A DNA stretch of 64,000 nucleotides from Rhizoclosmatium globosum. Lineage: Eukaryota > Chytridiomycota > Chytridiomycetes > Chytridiales > Chytriomycetaceae. Shown here in pieces: positions 1 through 11,917 of this stretch (the first letter of the stretch is position 1; each line of letters opens with the position of its first letter). Both the position numbers and the translations under genes were made by a program. The notes beneath the pieces are model-generated. The model saw only the letters and a program-made list of their open reading frames with translations. It had not been told where the DNA came from and did no database searches. The stretch spans positions 1 through 64,000 of the forward strand of contig MCGO01000034.1 of NCBI GenBank assembly GCA_002104985.1, in the 5' to 3' direction.

Positions 1-3000
1 CACTACCACCACCTTCACTTTCATCCATACTGTTACTTTGACCATGTTCACTTTCATTGACACTGTTACTTTGACCATGTTCACTTTCATAAACATCACC
101 GTCACTATCAACCGCAAATTCATTTTCCATGACACAGTCGTCCATACTACCAAATCCCTCTTCTCTTTCATAATCACCTTCCTTGTCTCTATGAACTTGA
201 TTGTCCTCAATATCGTCTACTGAATTACCACTCTCTTCATCTTCACTGCTCTCTTGGATTGTAATCACCACGGAACCAGAGGCTGACCCAGATCCTGTTT
301 GTGCTCCTGCTGCAGCCTCGGGTGAACTACTTGAAGAAGCAGCCTCACCAATCAAACTGCACCATTCCCACCACTTGTCAGATATAGCCTTCATTTTGCG
401 GATAATAGCTGCACCATCAGTTGTTGCTCCATAATTATTTTGGTGCACTTGGGAGCTATGACCAAATTGATTGCTAACAGTCACATTTACATTGGCCACT
501 GCAGTTTCTTCAAAGTCAATGTTGTCTGCAAATGAGGCCATCATTTGTCGAGTGTGTCGAATTCCCAGATTGACTCCAAAAATATTCCAAAAGTTTTGAA
601 TGTACAAGCCATGTAGCTTGGATACTTTGGTAGGGATTCCGTTTCTCAAAAAGAGATAAGTTTTGGCTTGGATTTCATCTTCATGGGTCAAGAAAGTCAG
701 CTTCTTGCGGATTCTTATGTCAGCCCAGAATGCACTTTGTTGTTTCATAAGTAGTCACCACAACCAATACAAGTAAGTGCTTACATATAGAGTGGATAAA
801 CAAAGACCAGATACTTTACAAGAATCTGTGCTAGCTCATCTGGAACAAACCGAAATAAGTCTTTATGAAATCCAGAGTTTGCACTTGATTTGTTGTATCT
901 TTTTTCAAACCGTGTTGCTAAGTAAATCACTCCAAACAAGGACACAAATTACCTCAAGTTGATGCATAATCTGTGCTCAAGAATCATCAAGTTCCTTTTT
1001 CCCAACCCAGAATTCACAATAGTCGTCATTTGAAACTCTGTTGTTCTGGGAGGCATTCCACAAAACAATGCAAGACCAAGCATCAAAATGGAAATAAAGT
1101 TGTCCACTTTTGCTAAAAGAGAAAGAAAAGGGTCAGATGAATGCAGCAAATTGAACCAAAATACCAGTGTACAGCTCCATTGCCTCTGATTTGTAGATAA
1201 GTCTTGTGGGCTCAAAAAACTCAGTCCTCAAGTTCTTGGTCTTTTTGATGTGCATTTCAAGTCTGTTCCCATTTTCTTCATTAAATGTAGAGCTGTTGGC
1301 TTGCTCTGTCATGAAGCTGTAGCCTGGTCTTGAGTTTGCGACATTGTCAGTCAATCGTTTTGGGTCAAACGTGAAGTCTGAAACATCCATCCCAAACAGC
1401 AAATTACTGAGATCTGTTGTGATCACTCTAAAGTAGTTTGCTCGACCTTCCCGGAACATGGTCTTTGAAACACCCAAGCGACCATCAATAACCAACTTTG
1501 GCTCATTAGGCAAACTGTAATCCCAATGCTTGCTAATGAGATTGGCTGTATTACTGCCCATCATGATCAATCCACATGTGGACTTGAATTGCTTCATTTT
1601 GGCATAAGGGAGACTATGCTTCCCATAGCTGACAAGCTCAATAACTTGATTGATTTCCCTTGTTTTAAACATATTTAGAAAGAGCAGACAAATACAAAAA
1701 ACTCACTTTTCCTTCTCGGCTCTACTCATCCAAGTTCCAAAAGAAGCAATTTCTTGACACCATTCCAAGACAAGACAACGACAAGTAAACAAAAAATGAG
1801 TACATGGCCCAGTCATGAGCTGTTCCTTGCAAAAAGTACCATCAGGTTGCAGGAATCTAAGCAACAAGTACTCCTCCACCAAATGGATTTGACTTGTGTT
1901 CAGACCTTCAAATCCAATATCTTCAAACAAGACAATTCGCAGCAATTTGATCAGAGCTTCTTGCTGATTCTCAAAGACTGCATTTGTTCTGCAAAGGAGA
2001 GGAACATCAAAGGCCTCCAAGAATCCCTCAACAGCTCTGTTGACCTCATTACTTAGCATTGGCATCTTTGTTCTTGTGTTGGAACCCTGCTTACGAGCAA
2101 TCAACATGGTTATAAATACTCCAAGTGTTCTAGCGTATGCTGGGATAGTAGTTTTGACATCAATAGGCTTGAAAGCCTTTCCTGCATATCCAGAGTCATT
2201 TGTTGATTTACGGCCAGCATTCTTGATTGCAGTGCGGGTTGGTTGGGTTCCAGGCAGAGTTGCCAACTCATTGACTTTCTCCAAAAATAAACGACAGAGA
2301 ATTACAATGGCCTTTGTGTCTTTTGTCTCATTCAATATGGCAATGTAGTTGGCTGGATTCTTGATTGCATCAACACCAAACACCAACTTGTCCCATCCCA
2401 TCTATTTCACATAGAGTAAGTTATGGACCCACAGGAAAATAAAAGACATACATTATTCAAGAACGGAGTGTTTGTTTTGCTTGAAGAGGCAATCAAACCA
2501 GCAGTTTCCAATCCAGTGGATAAATAAGCTTTTGAACGTGATCCAGCAGTGTTTTTAATCTTCTTCTGTTTACGGGCAAAGCTCTTGAGTTCCTTGGCTC
2601 TCATCTTGGCATCAAAGCCTTCCTCTGGGTTATACATTCTGTAGACACGAGTGTGAACTTTTGTCACTTTGGTTGGCCTGTATCCCCAGTATGGATTCTT
2701 TGGATGCTTGTTTCGACAGTGAACCCTGATGCCATTCTCTGTAACACAAACATAGGCACAATCCAAGCACATGAACCCAAATATGGCAGGATGAGACAAG
2801 CCACACTTTGCCTTTCTGACATGATTCTGGAGCTTCTCTGGATGGCTTACAGCAAGGTCACACTTGATGCAGTTGAACATGTTGTTGTCTGAATCTCTTG
2901 GAATAATTGTGAGTACATCTTCCTCTAAATTAAGATGTGTTATTTATGTTTTCTTTCAAAAGAACTTACGTGTGTAGTCATTGATCCAATATCGAACAGA

Positions 3001-3110
3001 AACAACTCGCTGGTGAACCATCCTCCCATGTTTTGCCAATGCATACTTGTTGCTAAAGGCAGGAACATCCTTGCACTCTTCCATGGAACATTCTCGTTCT
3101 GATCTATTGT
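1..3110 (-). CDS. Zinc-finger / tyrosine-recombinase-like mobile-element protein, partial at left edge
   Basis: Spliced reading frame running right to left off the window edge. The N-terminal part (about 3110-2500) has C2H2-like fingers (EECKDVPAF then HGRMVHQ; NCIKCDLAV; CLDCAYVCV with HCRNKH), resembling the N-terminus of OrsD-type fungal proteins. The middle (2401-1133) has no motif I can name. The C-terminal part reads like a tyrosine recombinase: GMPPRTTEF near 1050 (box I Arg), IRHTRQ near 550, then FGHSSQVHQNNYG near 450, where His to Tyr has exactly the spacing of the XerD-type GHSxxxTTxxY box. An acidic Ser/Gly tail follows with no stop before base 1. Introns fit at 2924-2970, about 2404-2452, 1645-1706, 1095-1140 and two near 960 and 780. 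The first exon is uncertain: a TACTAAC branch and AG just upstream of 3100 suggest another 5' exon. In related fungal proteins known to me a RecQ-like helicase follows; that part would lie outside the window. Confidence 0.55.
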
Positions 3111-3652
3111 TGGAAAGTGTGGTAGTTAGTAAAAAGGATTTAAAGTCTGATGATCAATGAAGGATAATCAGAAAGGATAACAATGCCTTATTTAACCCTA
3201 AAGATATGGGGCTTTTGAAGGGATGAATAGATGGAGTCCTTCAAGGGCTATGATTTGATGAACCAACCTCCCAACACAACCACCCACAGCACATACAACC
3301 AACACCATCCCACCATCACCTAACACAGAGAAACCCCCCTTGGCATAACCCTAACCCCTTCAGCCCACTCAGGCATCCAAAATCTTTGTCGGATCATAAG
3401 TTGCATCCTGATGTACAACTCTCTCCGTTTCGAGATACACACAACTCAAGCAGACTCATACTCACCTTTGGGTTTCACTCATTTTTCCTCTCTTGGTCTG
3501 ACGTTACAAACTCTTTTTAAACAGTATAGAACTGGGTTGGTTTATCTTCCTTCTGTATAACATTATTTCTCTTATCCAAGGAATAATAAAGACTTTCTAG
3601 TTTCCTTTAAACAAAGTGATCCAAATGATACTTAGGTTTTGTAGAGTTACAT
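3111..3652. other. Intergenic stretch upstream of the mobile-element gene
   Basis: No convincing gene. It holds the probable 5' region of the minus-strand element gene and a CT- and A-rich stretch near 3300-3400. I see nothing else I can support. Confidence 0.5.
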
Positions 3653-3707
3653 TGGTACAGTGGTTATTCCCTGAGTTGGTAGATATTAACACCCTGGGTT
3701 CAACACC
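3653..3707 (+). repeat. tRNA-like (SINE-like) head, copy 1
   Basis: TGGTACAGTGG at 3653-3663 fits the RNA polymerase III A box, and GGTTCAACACC at 3697-3707 fits the B box. The 44-base spacing is that of an intron-less tRNA gene. I cannot fold it into a full cloverleaf, so it is more likely a tRNA-derived element than a working tRNA. It runs straight into the 9-base minisatellite. Confidence 0.5.
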
Positions 3708-3725
3708 CAAAAGGGTCAACTTTTG

Positions 3726-3917
3726 ATGGTAGCATGGTAGCATGAATTTTGGTAGCATGGTAGCATGGTAGCATGGTAGCATGGTAGCATGAATTTTGGT
3801 AGCATGGTAGCATGGTAGCATGAATTTTGGTAGCATGGTAGCATGAATTTTGGTAGCATGGTAGCATGAATTTTGGTAGAATGGTAGCATGAATTTTTGT
3901 AGCATGGTAGCATGGCA
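3726..3917 (+). repeat. GGTAGCATG minisatellite, array 1
   Basis: About 190 bases of tandem GGTAGCATG units, some separated by AATTTT spacers, giving a mixed 9 and 23 base rhythm. Long minus-strand open frames here are only translations of the repeat. Confidence 0.9.
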
Positions 3918-4186
3918 CCATGAATTTTAGGTATGATGGCAGGATACTAGCAAAGTAGCATGGGAGAGAATTCAAGATTAGTGTTAAAAGACTGACTTTT
4001 GCAGGTCTAAAAAATATCAGCCTGACTATTAATACTGAACAATTTTTGGTAGCATCATTCTCATCTTATTGCAACATCCAAAAGCTTTTCAGATTGTTTT
4101 TTCAGTAACCTTAGAAATAGTTTATCTATTTGGTGAGGCATGGACTCAATGTAGCTACGTCTTTTTTTCATAATGCAAATTTGATT

Positions 4187-4241
4187 TAGTACAGTGGTTA
4201 ATCAATATGGTAGCAGATGTGAATGCTCCTGGTTCAAAGGT
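4187..4241 (+). repeat. tRNA-like (SINE-like) head, copy 2
   Basis: TAGTACAGTGG at 4187-4197 and GGTTCAAAGGT at 4231-4241 repeat the A-box and B-box pattern of copy 1 with the same 44-base spacing. GTACAGTGGTTA is identical in both copies, and both have CTTTTG just before the minisatellite. Confidence 0.5.
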
Positions 4242-4249
4242 GTGCTTTT

Positions 4250-4326
4250 GGTAGCATGGTGGCATGAAATGGTAGCATGGTAGCATGAATTGGTAGCATG
4301 GTAGCATGGTAGCATGGTAGCATGGG
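4250..4326 (+). repeat. GGTAGCATG minisatellite, array 2
   Basis: Shorter array of the same 9-base unit, in the same orientation and in the same position relative to a tRNA-like head as array 1. Confidence 0.85.
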
Positions 4327-4581
4327 TCTAACCCAACTAACCCAAGAGTATAGAACACACTCTATCTCTGCTCAAAAATGCGCGGGGATGTAACTGCTCT
4401 TGATCAAACTATACCTCATTACTTGATCCATTTTAACTGCGATGTCCTGATCGCTGACTGTCTCTACTTAATCCAACAGTATAGAACCCTAAGTTTTGTC
4501 CATGATGTCTTCAGTGGTAAAGTGTAAAGGAGATTTTATTCTAGCTTGATTTCATTGAAAAAAAATTTAAAGAGTCTGCCA

Positions 4582-7500
4582 CTAACTCCACATTTTTGTA
4601 ATTGATTGGAAAATGAATTGGAACATATTTTGTTCCCTGCCACCATGTTCACGCAAGAGGTCTGCAGTATCTTTGTGTCCATTTTGAATAGCGAGAGTCA
4701 ATGGGGTCTTACCCTCATAGGTCATAACATTGATAATATGGCTGTAGTCAAGAAAGAGTTCCACAATTTCTTTACGTCCGTTGAATGCAGCAAGTGCCAA
4801 AGGTGTAAACCCGTCCTTGTCTTGCGACTCAACCTTTGCCTTGTGGCCAAGCAGTAGTTCCACAGTTTCTTTATCTCCCTTGAATGCAGCAAGTGCCAAA
4901 GGTGTTTTTCCATTTTTGTCTCTGGTTTCGATATTGGCATTATGGTCAAGCAGGAGTCTCACAGTTACTTTTCCACTTATTTCTGCAGCAATTGCCAATG
5001 GTGTATATCCATCATTATTTTGTGATTCAATGTTGGCTCCGTGGTTAAGCAGAAGTTCCGCAGTGTTCTTACATCTTTCCATAAAACTGGGAACCGTAAA
5101 ACGATTTTTGATTTGCCTCATTTTATCTGTGTCACGATCAATCAGGAATTTCACAAGATCATTGATGCCCATTCCTGCAGCGTCTGCCAATGGGGAATTC
5201 CCATTCTTGTCCTTTGATTCAATACTTGCCTTACAGTCAAGTAGGAGTTCTACAGTTTCCTTGTGTCCCATTATTGCAGCGTGAGTCAAAGATGATTTCC
5301 CATCACAGTCTTGTGACTCAATATTTGCACCTCTGACAAGTAGGATTTCCACAGTTTTCTTGTGTCCTTTGAATGCAGCAAGTACAAGAGGTGTATCCCC
5401 ATTATTGTCTTGTGACTCAATATTTGCGCTGCGGTCAAGCAAGAGTGCTACAGTTTCAATACCTGCATTTGATGCAGCAAGTGCCAAAGGGGTTTGTCCC
5501 TTCTTGTTCAGCGACTCAATATTTGCTGCACGGTCAAGTAGGATTTCCACAGTTTTCTTGTGTCCTTTGAATGCAGCAAGTGCAAGAGGTGTATCCCCAT
5601 TATTGTCTTGCGACTCAATATTTGCGCCGCAGTCAAGCAAGAGTGCTACGGTTTCAATACCTGCATTTGATGCAGCAAGTGCCAAAGGGGTTTGTCTCTT
5701 CTTGTTCAGTGACTCAATATTTGCACCTCTGACAAGTAGGATTTCCACAGTTTCCTTGTGTCCTTTGAATGCAGCAAGTGCAAGAGGTGTATCCCCATTA
5801 TTGTCTTGCGACTCAATATTTGCGCCGCAGTCAAGCAAGAGTGCTACGGTTTCAATACCTGCATTTGATGCAGCAAGTGCCAAAGGGGTTTGTCTCTTCT
5901 TGTTCAGTGACTCAATATTTGCACCTCTGACAAGTAGGATTTCCACAGTTTCCTTGTGTCCTTTGAATGCAGCAAGTGCAAGAGGTGTATCCCCATTATT
6001 GTCTTGCGACTCAATATTTGCGCCACAGTCAAGTAGGATTTCCATAATTTCCTTGTGTCCTATTCCTGCCACCATGGCCAAAGGTGTAATCCCTATATTA
6101 TCCTTTATCTCAATACTAGCACCACAGTCAAGCAGGAGTTCTACCCTTTGTTTGTGTCCTTCTTTGGCTGCAAGTAAAAGTGGCCCTGCCGAATTTATGA
6201 TGGACAGACCATCTTCAAAACTTGATAGGGTAGATATACCGTAAAATTCAGTCTCAAAGGTGTCAGATGGCATAACCACATTCAAAAAGATTCCTTCTGA
6301 CACATCCACATAATCTTTGAAGTCGCTTGTCACTTCCACCAAATTAAACCTTCTTCCTTCCTCAAAATTGTTTTTGTCCATCTTCCTTTCAAAGTACATT
6401 CTATTCTGTGATGACTTAGTGTCTTTGCTTGTCACAAAGAAGCGAAATTGGCGCATGGGAGCACTATCCAGAATTGTCAAGAATTCTTCGAGTCTTGTGG
6501 CGTCACATTCGTCTAACGCGTCAATCACCAAGACCACATTTTTCTTCTTTCCTTTCAATGGAATCACAAGCAAGTCGTTTATCAGATCTTTTAAGCTCTG
6601 AGGTTTCTTGTCAGGATCTTTTGACCATGTCTCACATTTCTTGAAAATGGCTTTCGTAATTTCGATATCTGCATCTGTATTGTACTTTTCTGCAATAGAG
6701 TAGGCGAGCGTCTCAATACAGGTCTTGGGGTCATTGTGGTCATTGTGATTGAACGCGAAAAACACACCATTGTGTTTCATTGTGTGCTTTTTGACTTGCC
6801 TCCCATATTCAATTAAATCAAACACTGTTACTGCCATTCGACTTTTCCCACATCCAGCAGGACCACCTACAAATATTCACATGGTTAATGGGTTAGTGTG
6901 TTTGTAAATAAACAAGCACGTCAGACTCACAAAACCAGAAAACTTGACCTTGACCCTTCAGCCACTTTTCTGCTAAGTTAATAAACCATGTTTGGCCTGT
7001 CACCTTTTTCTTTTTGAATGAAACAAAGTCGACCGGTTTCAAAATATCCTTCAACAAATCCCTGAAACATCACATTTATCAATTTGCCATAACAGCTAAT
7101 TCTCACATTTGTTCCGAAGTGTAGCTACGGACTTGTCGTTGTGCGACCTGTTGAGCAGCTAAGGTATTAACGGCGCTGAATGTGGCCGTTGTTTGGGCCT
7201 GAGTCAAATCGCTTTTGGCTTCTCTCAAGTTGGTCAATATAGAGTCCAGCTTTGCCGACGTGTTCTTAACAAAGGATGGATTCCCTACAAAAAATGATGG
7301 TTCAGCAAAATACTTGTGAGCGAAACAAAACACAAACATTTTTCCTTTGGTTTCACCAAAAAGAACCCCTGTTTCTTTTCGTCGGGTTTGGGGTTACGAT
7401 AAAAGTCTAAAGACACTGCAATAAGGTCATTCAGGCACTTGATGTACGTTTCCAACGTGTCCTTGAGCAGGTTCTGGTTTGCATCGCCAATACCCGCCAA

Positions 7501-8029
7501 CGAGCCTTCCAGTGAGGCGTCGGTGAACAGCTTGCCTTTTCGAAACGCCTCAATCAGTTGCAAAAGCTTGTCATCAAATTCTTTCATGGCCTTTGCTACC
7601 TGAACGGCAATTAGGGTTGTTTGGCCAGTTGATTTGATATTGTTCTCACCTTATACACTGCGGCGACAGCAAGCCAAACAATTTTCAAAATAGGGTGTGT
7701 CTACAAAGTATCGTGCGCGGTAGAAATGGGAAAAGTTGGGATTGGGAACTTACATTGGCAATTTCACCCACGATTCCTGCCAATCCTGCCAAGACAGGCT
7801 TCACTTGATCACTCAATGGATTGTCAGTCTCGAGGAACTTGTTGATCTTTTCCTTGAGCTGGGTGTACAGGTCTTCGTTTTCTTCAACAGTCTGAATGAG
7901 TGTCTTGATTTCATTGAACTTCGCGTCATTTGCAGCGATGGTGTCAATGAGTGTTTTGGATCCATTTTCGAATTTGTCAAGAACCGTGTTGTCAACCAAG
8001 GTTGCGACTAGAGTTTTGAGCGGACTCAT
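4582..8029 (-). CDS. STAND/NLR-type receptor: helical N-terminus, NACHT, ankyrin repeats
   Basis: Six exons (8029-7754, 7700-7650, 7599-7338, 7284-7107, 7061-6931, 6866-4582) join in frame to 1060 residues. Residues 1-250 are helical and resemble N-terminal domains of fungal STAND proteins (a segment from about 93 begins HPILKIVW, as in Goodbye-like domains). Walker A GPAGCGKS is at 301-308 and Walker B VVLVIDALDECD at about 410-421; RFFVTSK follows as a sensor-like strand. From about 525 to 1050 there are roughly 15 ankyrin repeats (xTPLALAAxxGHxETVxLLL). The region between NACHT and ankyrins is short, and I see no clear winged-helix domain. In this family NACHT oligomerises when repeats sense a ligand; roles in non-self recognition or cell death are known for ascomycete relatives and only inferred here. 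Start ATG is at 8029. Confidence 0.85.
5372..6060 (-). repeat. 198-base near-identical repeats inside the ankyrin region
   Basis: A 198-base unit (two ankyrin repeats, 66 residues) recurs with starts near 5372, 5570, 5768 and 5966. The 5570 and 5768 copies look almost identical at DNA level. This points to recent tandem duplication or gene conversion within the NLR gene. Confidence 0.85.
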
Positions 8030-9058
8030 TAACACAATAGAGGGCGATCAAATCAAACAACTCACTGGATCCTTGTCCAAAGCGGGTTTTGCTGGTACTA
8101 GCAGCCGCAGTAGTCGTTGAGGGTGGGCTTTCTGTGTTGTACAGTCAGATCCTGTCATGTAGGTAGGGTGATTGGTGTGATGGGCCTCACCTCCCAACAT
8201 CAATCTTTTTGGCTCAAGATGCAAATTGGAAATTGGTTAGTCGAACCTTCAACTTTTCAGACAAAAAAGTGGAAGCACAATACAAGTGTTTTTGTTGCTC
8301 CCAATAGCTGACGACAGTCGGAACAATTATCGCTCATACCCTTTCCCTAAAATAAAAACATGGGCTGAAGAACCTGTCGCTTTCTATTCTCTCACAGGAA
8401 CCATGAATGATTCTTTCGTCGCTGTGCCTGGAATCGTAACAGTTGCTCCCAAAATGTTGACCACTAGCTCAGTTTTTCTGACGATATCATTCGTTCCTAT
8501 TGGAAGCCAGTTCCCGGGCAACCGAGATACTGGGTAACAGTGAGCTCTCAGGTGTACAAAGCAGTAATAAGTTAACATACCCGAATAAATTTAACAACTT
8601 CTTTCCAATATTCTCATGCCGTGCCCCTCCCGTGCCTCCGACTCCATCCCGACCTCCGTCTCCACCGCACGCCCCGGGCACCACTTCCAATAGTTCCAAC
8701 TACCTCAATCCACTCGAATCAAAAAACCAGACCCCGAACTCATGCCGTTATTCGAAGACAAGTTTTGGACAAGTTTCAAGGATCCGATTGAAGCGCATTT
8801 GGCTATAGCGCATGGCGGAAGCCTCTCTTCGCAACCGTGTATCAGGAACAACAGTGATCGAGAAAAGCAACATAAAGGGAAGCAAAGTGGAGGAATACAT
8901 AGAAAGTAAAGAGAATATTTAAAAAGTGAATTCTCTCATTCCTGGTACATTAATCAAAAAATTGACATGAAATATGTTCTGCTTTTCATACTTAAGTATA
9001 TTGGACTCACTCACAGCTTAATAGAAGTTCTAATCTGTTTATTGTTGGATGTAGTTTT
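8030..9058. other. Long intergenic stretch between NLR and MFS genes
   Basis: It should contain the NLR promoter and the MFS 3' end (both minus strand). Open frames at 8286-8537 and 8500-8808 are short, lack family features and cannot be joined by good splice sites. A C-rich tract lies at 8620-8690. No gene I can support. Confidence 0.5.
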
Positions 9059-10975
9059 TTAATCCCTCCCAAATTTACTCGCCGCTCTCACCCTCTCCCC
9101 ATACACATACAACAAAATAGGCGCCGGAATACCAATCACAATTCCCAAAATCGCAAGCAACGAGTTCCCCCACCCGTACCCCAACTGATCGTACATTTGC
9201 GCTGCAAACAACGGGAACCCGAACCCAGCCAAACTTCGAAGTGACGAGACAGCAGCGAGAGCAGAAGCACTGTACATCATGTAACAATCTAAAATGTCAT
9301 GTAAAGAGTCAGTCAGTCAACCCAATAAAAAGCACAAACCAACAAATTCGAAACTCACCAACAGTGTACACAGTCAACGCCTGGAACGTAACGTTGACAC
9401 TCAACGCAAAGAGTGCAATCCCAATATCCAACCAAATCCAATGCGCATTGTTCTCAGCCGCCCATCCATAAATAAAGAGACCGATCGGAAGTAACAATGA
9501 GGCAGGGATGCAGACGGGCAGTCTGTATTCTGGTTTATGAGGCGTGTTGTATCGTTTCTGGAGTTTATCTGAAATGATGTCGAGGATGGAACCAGAGAGA
9601 CGGTTTCCGATAAAGAGACCGACGGCGAGAGCGAGGTAATGGAGTGTTGAAGTTTGAGTGTTTTCGCCGTAGTGTCTGACAAATAGAATCGAGAAGGTGG
9701 AGAGGACAATGTACCTGGTTGTAAGGAGCCGTTAGTTGATCGAGTCCGTTACAAAATAAGAAATCCTACTCACATGACACCGTACACAAACGCCATAATC
9801 AACGCAATGACCATAACAATCGGCTGCGTAAACAGCATAATAAACGGCCTTGTAATCGCACTGGACAAAACCTCCAAGACACTTTTCTGGACACCCAAAT
9901 CCACACCCATCCTCTTCTTTTCTTGAACCAACAGAATCGGTGCATATGTTTCAGGAAGCAACCAAGTACCCGCAAGGGCAAGGACACCACCAAAGATACT
10001 GATCATGTAAAAGAGCCATTGCCAAGAAACGCCTTGAGTCATGAATCCACCGACAATTGGACCAAGGGCAGGAGCAAGAATGACTCCGAGTGCGTAGTAA
10101 CTCATGGCAGCCCCCATTTCCGCACCTGTTTGAGAGAGTAGTTAATATCTCGCTCTCTTGCTCCAACCCTCTCTCTTTAAACAAACACACCTGAAAAGCA
10201 GTCTGAAACAACTGATCCAGCCAGGGCAATTGGCGCACTTCCACCCAAACCGGCAAAGAAACGAAATGCGAGCATTTGTTCTTTGGTCTGAGAGAGTCCA
10301 CAGGCCGCATTGAAAACAACAAAGAACCAGAGCGATGCCTGGAGAACCTTCCATCGACCATACACTTCACTCAATGGTCCAAGAAAGAGGGGCCCGAATG
10401 CATAGGCAAGCTTGTTTGTTCCTTTGATAAGTTGCGTTGTTTGATGCAAGGAAAGTAGACTCACAACAAAGATGGAAAGTGACATTGAAAGCTCGAAACT
10501 AGACGTAAAGTGAAGGTCTGTGTGTGTTTTGGTGTATCAGGAGTATGAGCATCAGAAACCAAACACGACAAGCCCCAAACAACAGATGGATACACAGATT
10601 GATACACTCAGATTACTTGAACATACCTTTCGCAATGAACGGTAGAGCAGGTGCAACCATCGAGGAGCTCAGTGGACTAATAAAAGTGTACATTGAAGCA
10701 AAGGCAACGGCCGTCCATTTCTTTGATCGTGGCCACTCTCTTGGATTCGATGAAGTTGGATTGGGTTCACTGGCACTGTTTTGCTTGGCTGCCGAACCTT
10801 CAACTGGAACGGCGTCTTCAATTGGAAGCAGCTCAACGTCCTTTGACAGTGTTGCTGAGGACTCGGATGCTGCCATTTGCTGCTTTCCTTGGATGATGTC
10901 TTTTTTGTGATGATGGAGATCGGTTTCAGCTTTGGATGTCTCGATTTTTGCATGACAAATCCAACATAGAGACAT
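9059..10975 (-). CDS. MFS drug exporter, DHA1 type
   Basis: Proton-driven exporter of drugs or polyamine-like compounds, expected in the plasma membrane. Six exons join in frame to about 520 residues. The cytosolic N-terminus is Ser-rich and is followed by REWPRSKKW, typical of the DHA1 class, and TM1 with PLSSSMVAPALPFIAK. The next parts read FGPLFLGPLSEVYGRW (MFS motif A-like loop), APALGPIVGGF (antiporter motif C-like) and LLPETYAP at the end of TM6. The second half is complete, ending in LYVYGERVRAASKF. Exon 2 is tiny (about 40 bases near 10510-10472) and gives SMSLSIFV, restoring a normal TM2. All expected segments are present, so it looks functional. The substrate cannot be told. Confidence 0.9.
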
Positions 10976-11219
10976 TACTCATCACTGCTTTCTTGTTCCT
11001 TGGCGATATGCTTATGATGGCTGTGACGACCCACACTTCTTCTTTAGATCTATACTGATCCGGTCACCATAGAATACAACCAACACTAATCGGACACCTC
11101 CTATCGGAGAGTGCTGATATATACAAATCAAATCAATTCAAATCCATTGGAGCAATTGTTTCGCCCTGATCCATGGGTCCATTAAAGTCTTGGCATTCAC
11201 AGATCTGTGTTTGTTTTAA

Positions 11220-11600
11220 TAGAAAGACGGAAACGTTAGAACAACAACCGAAATCAACAAGATTACAATTCCCGCAATCATTGTATGACGTACAGCACTG
11301 CTCGCCGTCGTCATTACCGTTTTAGCTCCAGCAACGCTTCCACTGCCAGGAATTGCAAGCACAGTTTACCACTCAATCGAACACTTGATTAGTCGTAGCA
11401 GCAACAGTAACCCGATAAGTAGGCACACTGTGACCCGCCACCAGTCACAGCACCATTAAGAGCACTCATCCCACTCGCGCTGCCAGAAAACTACTGTTCA
11501 AGGCCTGACAAAATGTAATCTGTTAAACGCAATCCGTTCCTCCAGTTGCATCATTTAGACACGAGTTATCGCAACACATATTTACAGCCTCAGACTGTTT
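11220..11600 (-). pseudogene. Decayed copy of the small GPI-type gene at 13116-13925
   Basis: The minus strand matches the last exon of the 13116-13925 gene: it retains a CCDNSC-like cysteine motif, a Cys-Gln-Ala-Leu motif, the Gly/Ser-rich stretch and a hydrophobic end reading MIAGIVILLISVVVL. Stops and frame changes break it (for example a TAA just after the threonine-glycine segment). No first exons are visible. A dead duplicate is the simplest reading. Confidence 0.75.
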
Positions 11601-11917
11601 GGAAGCATGATGGTGTTCTAAAGGATGTAAGGACGTAATCGGTCATAGTTTTTGAACTACCAAAGTTTTTATTTTAACCTCAAGTTTTGAAAACTGTCGG
11701 CAAGACCGTTCCCGCCTTCTCTTTTCTGAGCGTCTTGATATCCATCTTGGGCCGATTAACTAGTTGAGTTGGCAGTTGATAGAGCAAGGCGTGGATGTCC
11801 ATACGGACGGAAACGATGTTACTTGTTCATTAGTTTGCTTTATTTGTTTGTTTTTTTGGAAGAGATTTGCCGATGATTTTGAAGCTGGCTTGATGATATT
11901 TACTCACTTAAAACCAC
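11601..11917. other. Short intergenic stretch
   Basis: Upstream region of the zinc-finger gene at 11918; AT-rich, no other feature seen. Confidence 0.4.

Noticed and set aside
3597..3975. Overlapping minus-strand open frames of 65-102 residues rich in CYHATM
   Set aside because: They are translations of the GGTAGCATG minisatellite in several frames and have no start context or family features.
4606..6244. Long plus-strand open frames opposite the ankyrin region
   Set aside because: Repeat-driven antisense shadows of the NLR gene; no splice signals or domains.
8286..8808. Two short plus-strand open frames as a gene
   Set aside because: No domain, no supported splice junction joining them and no conserved features.
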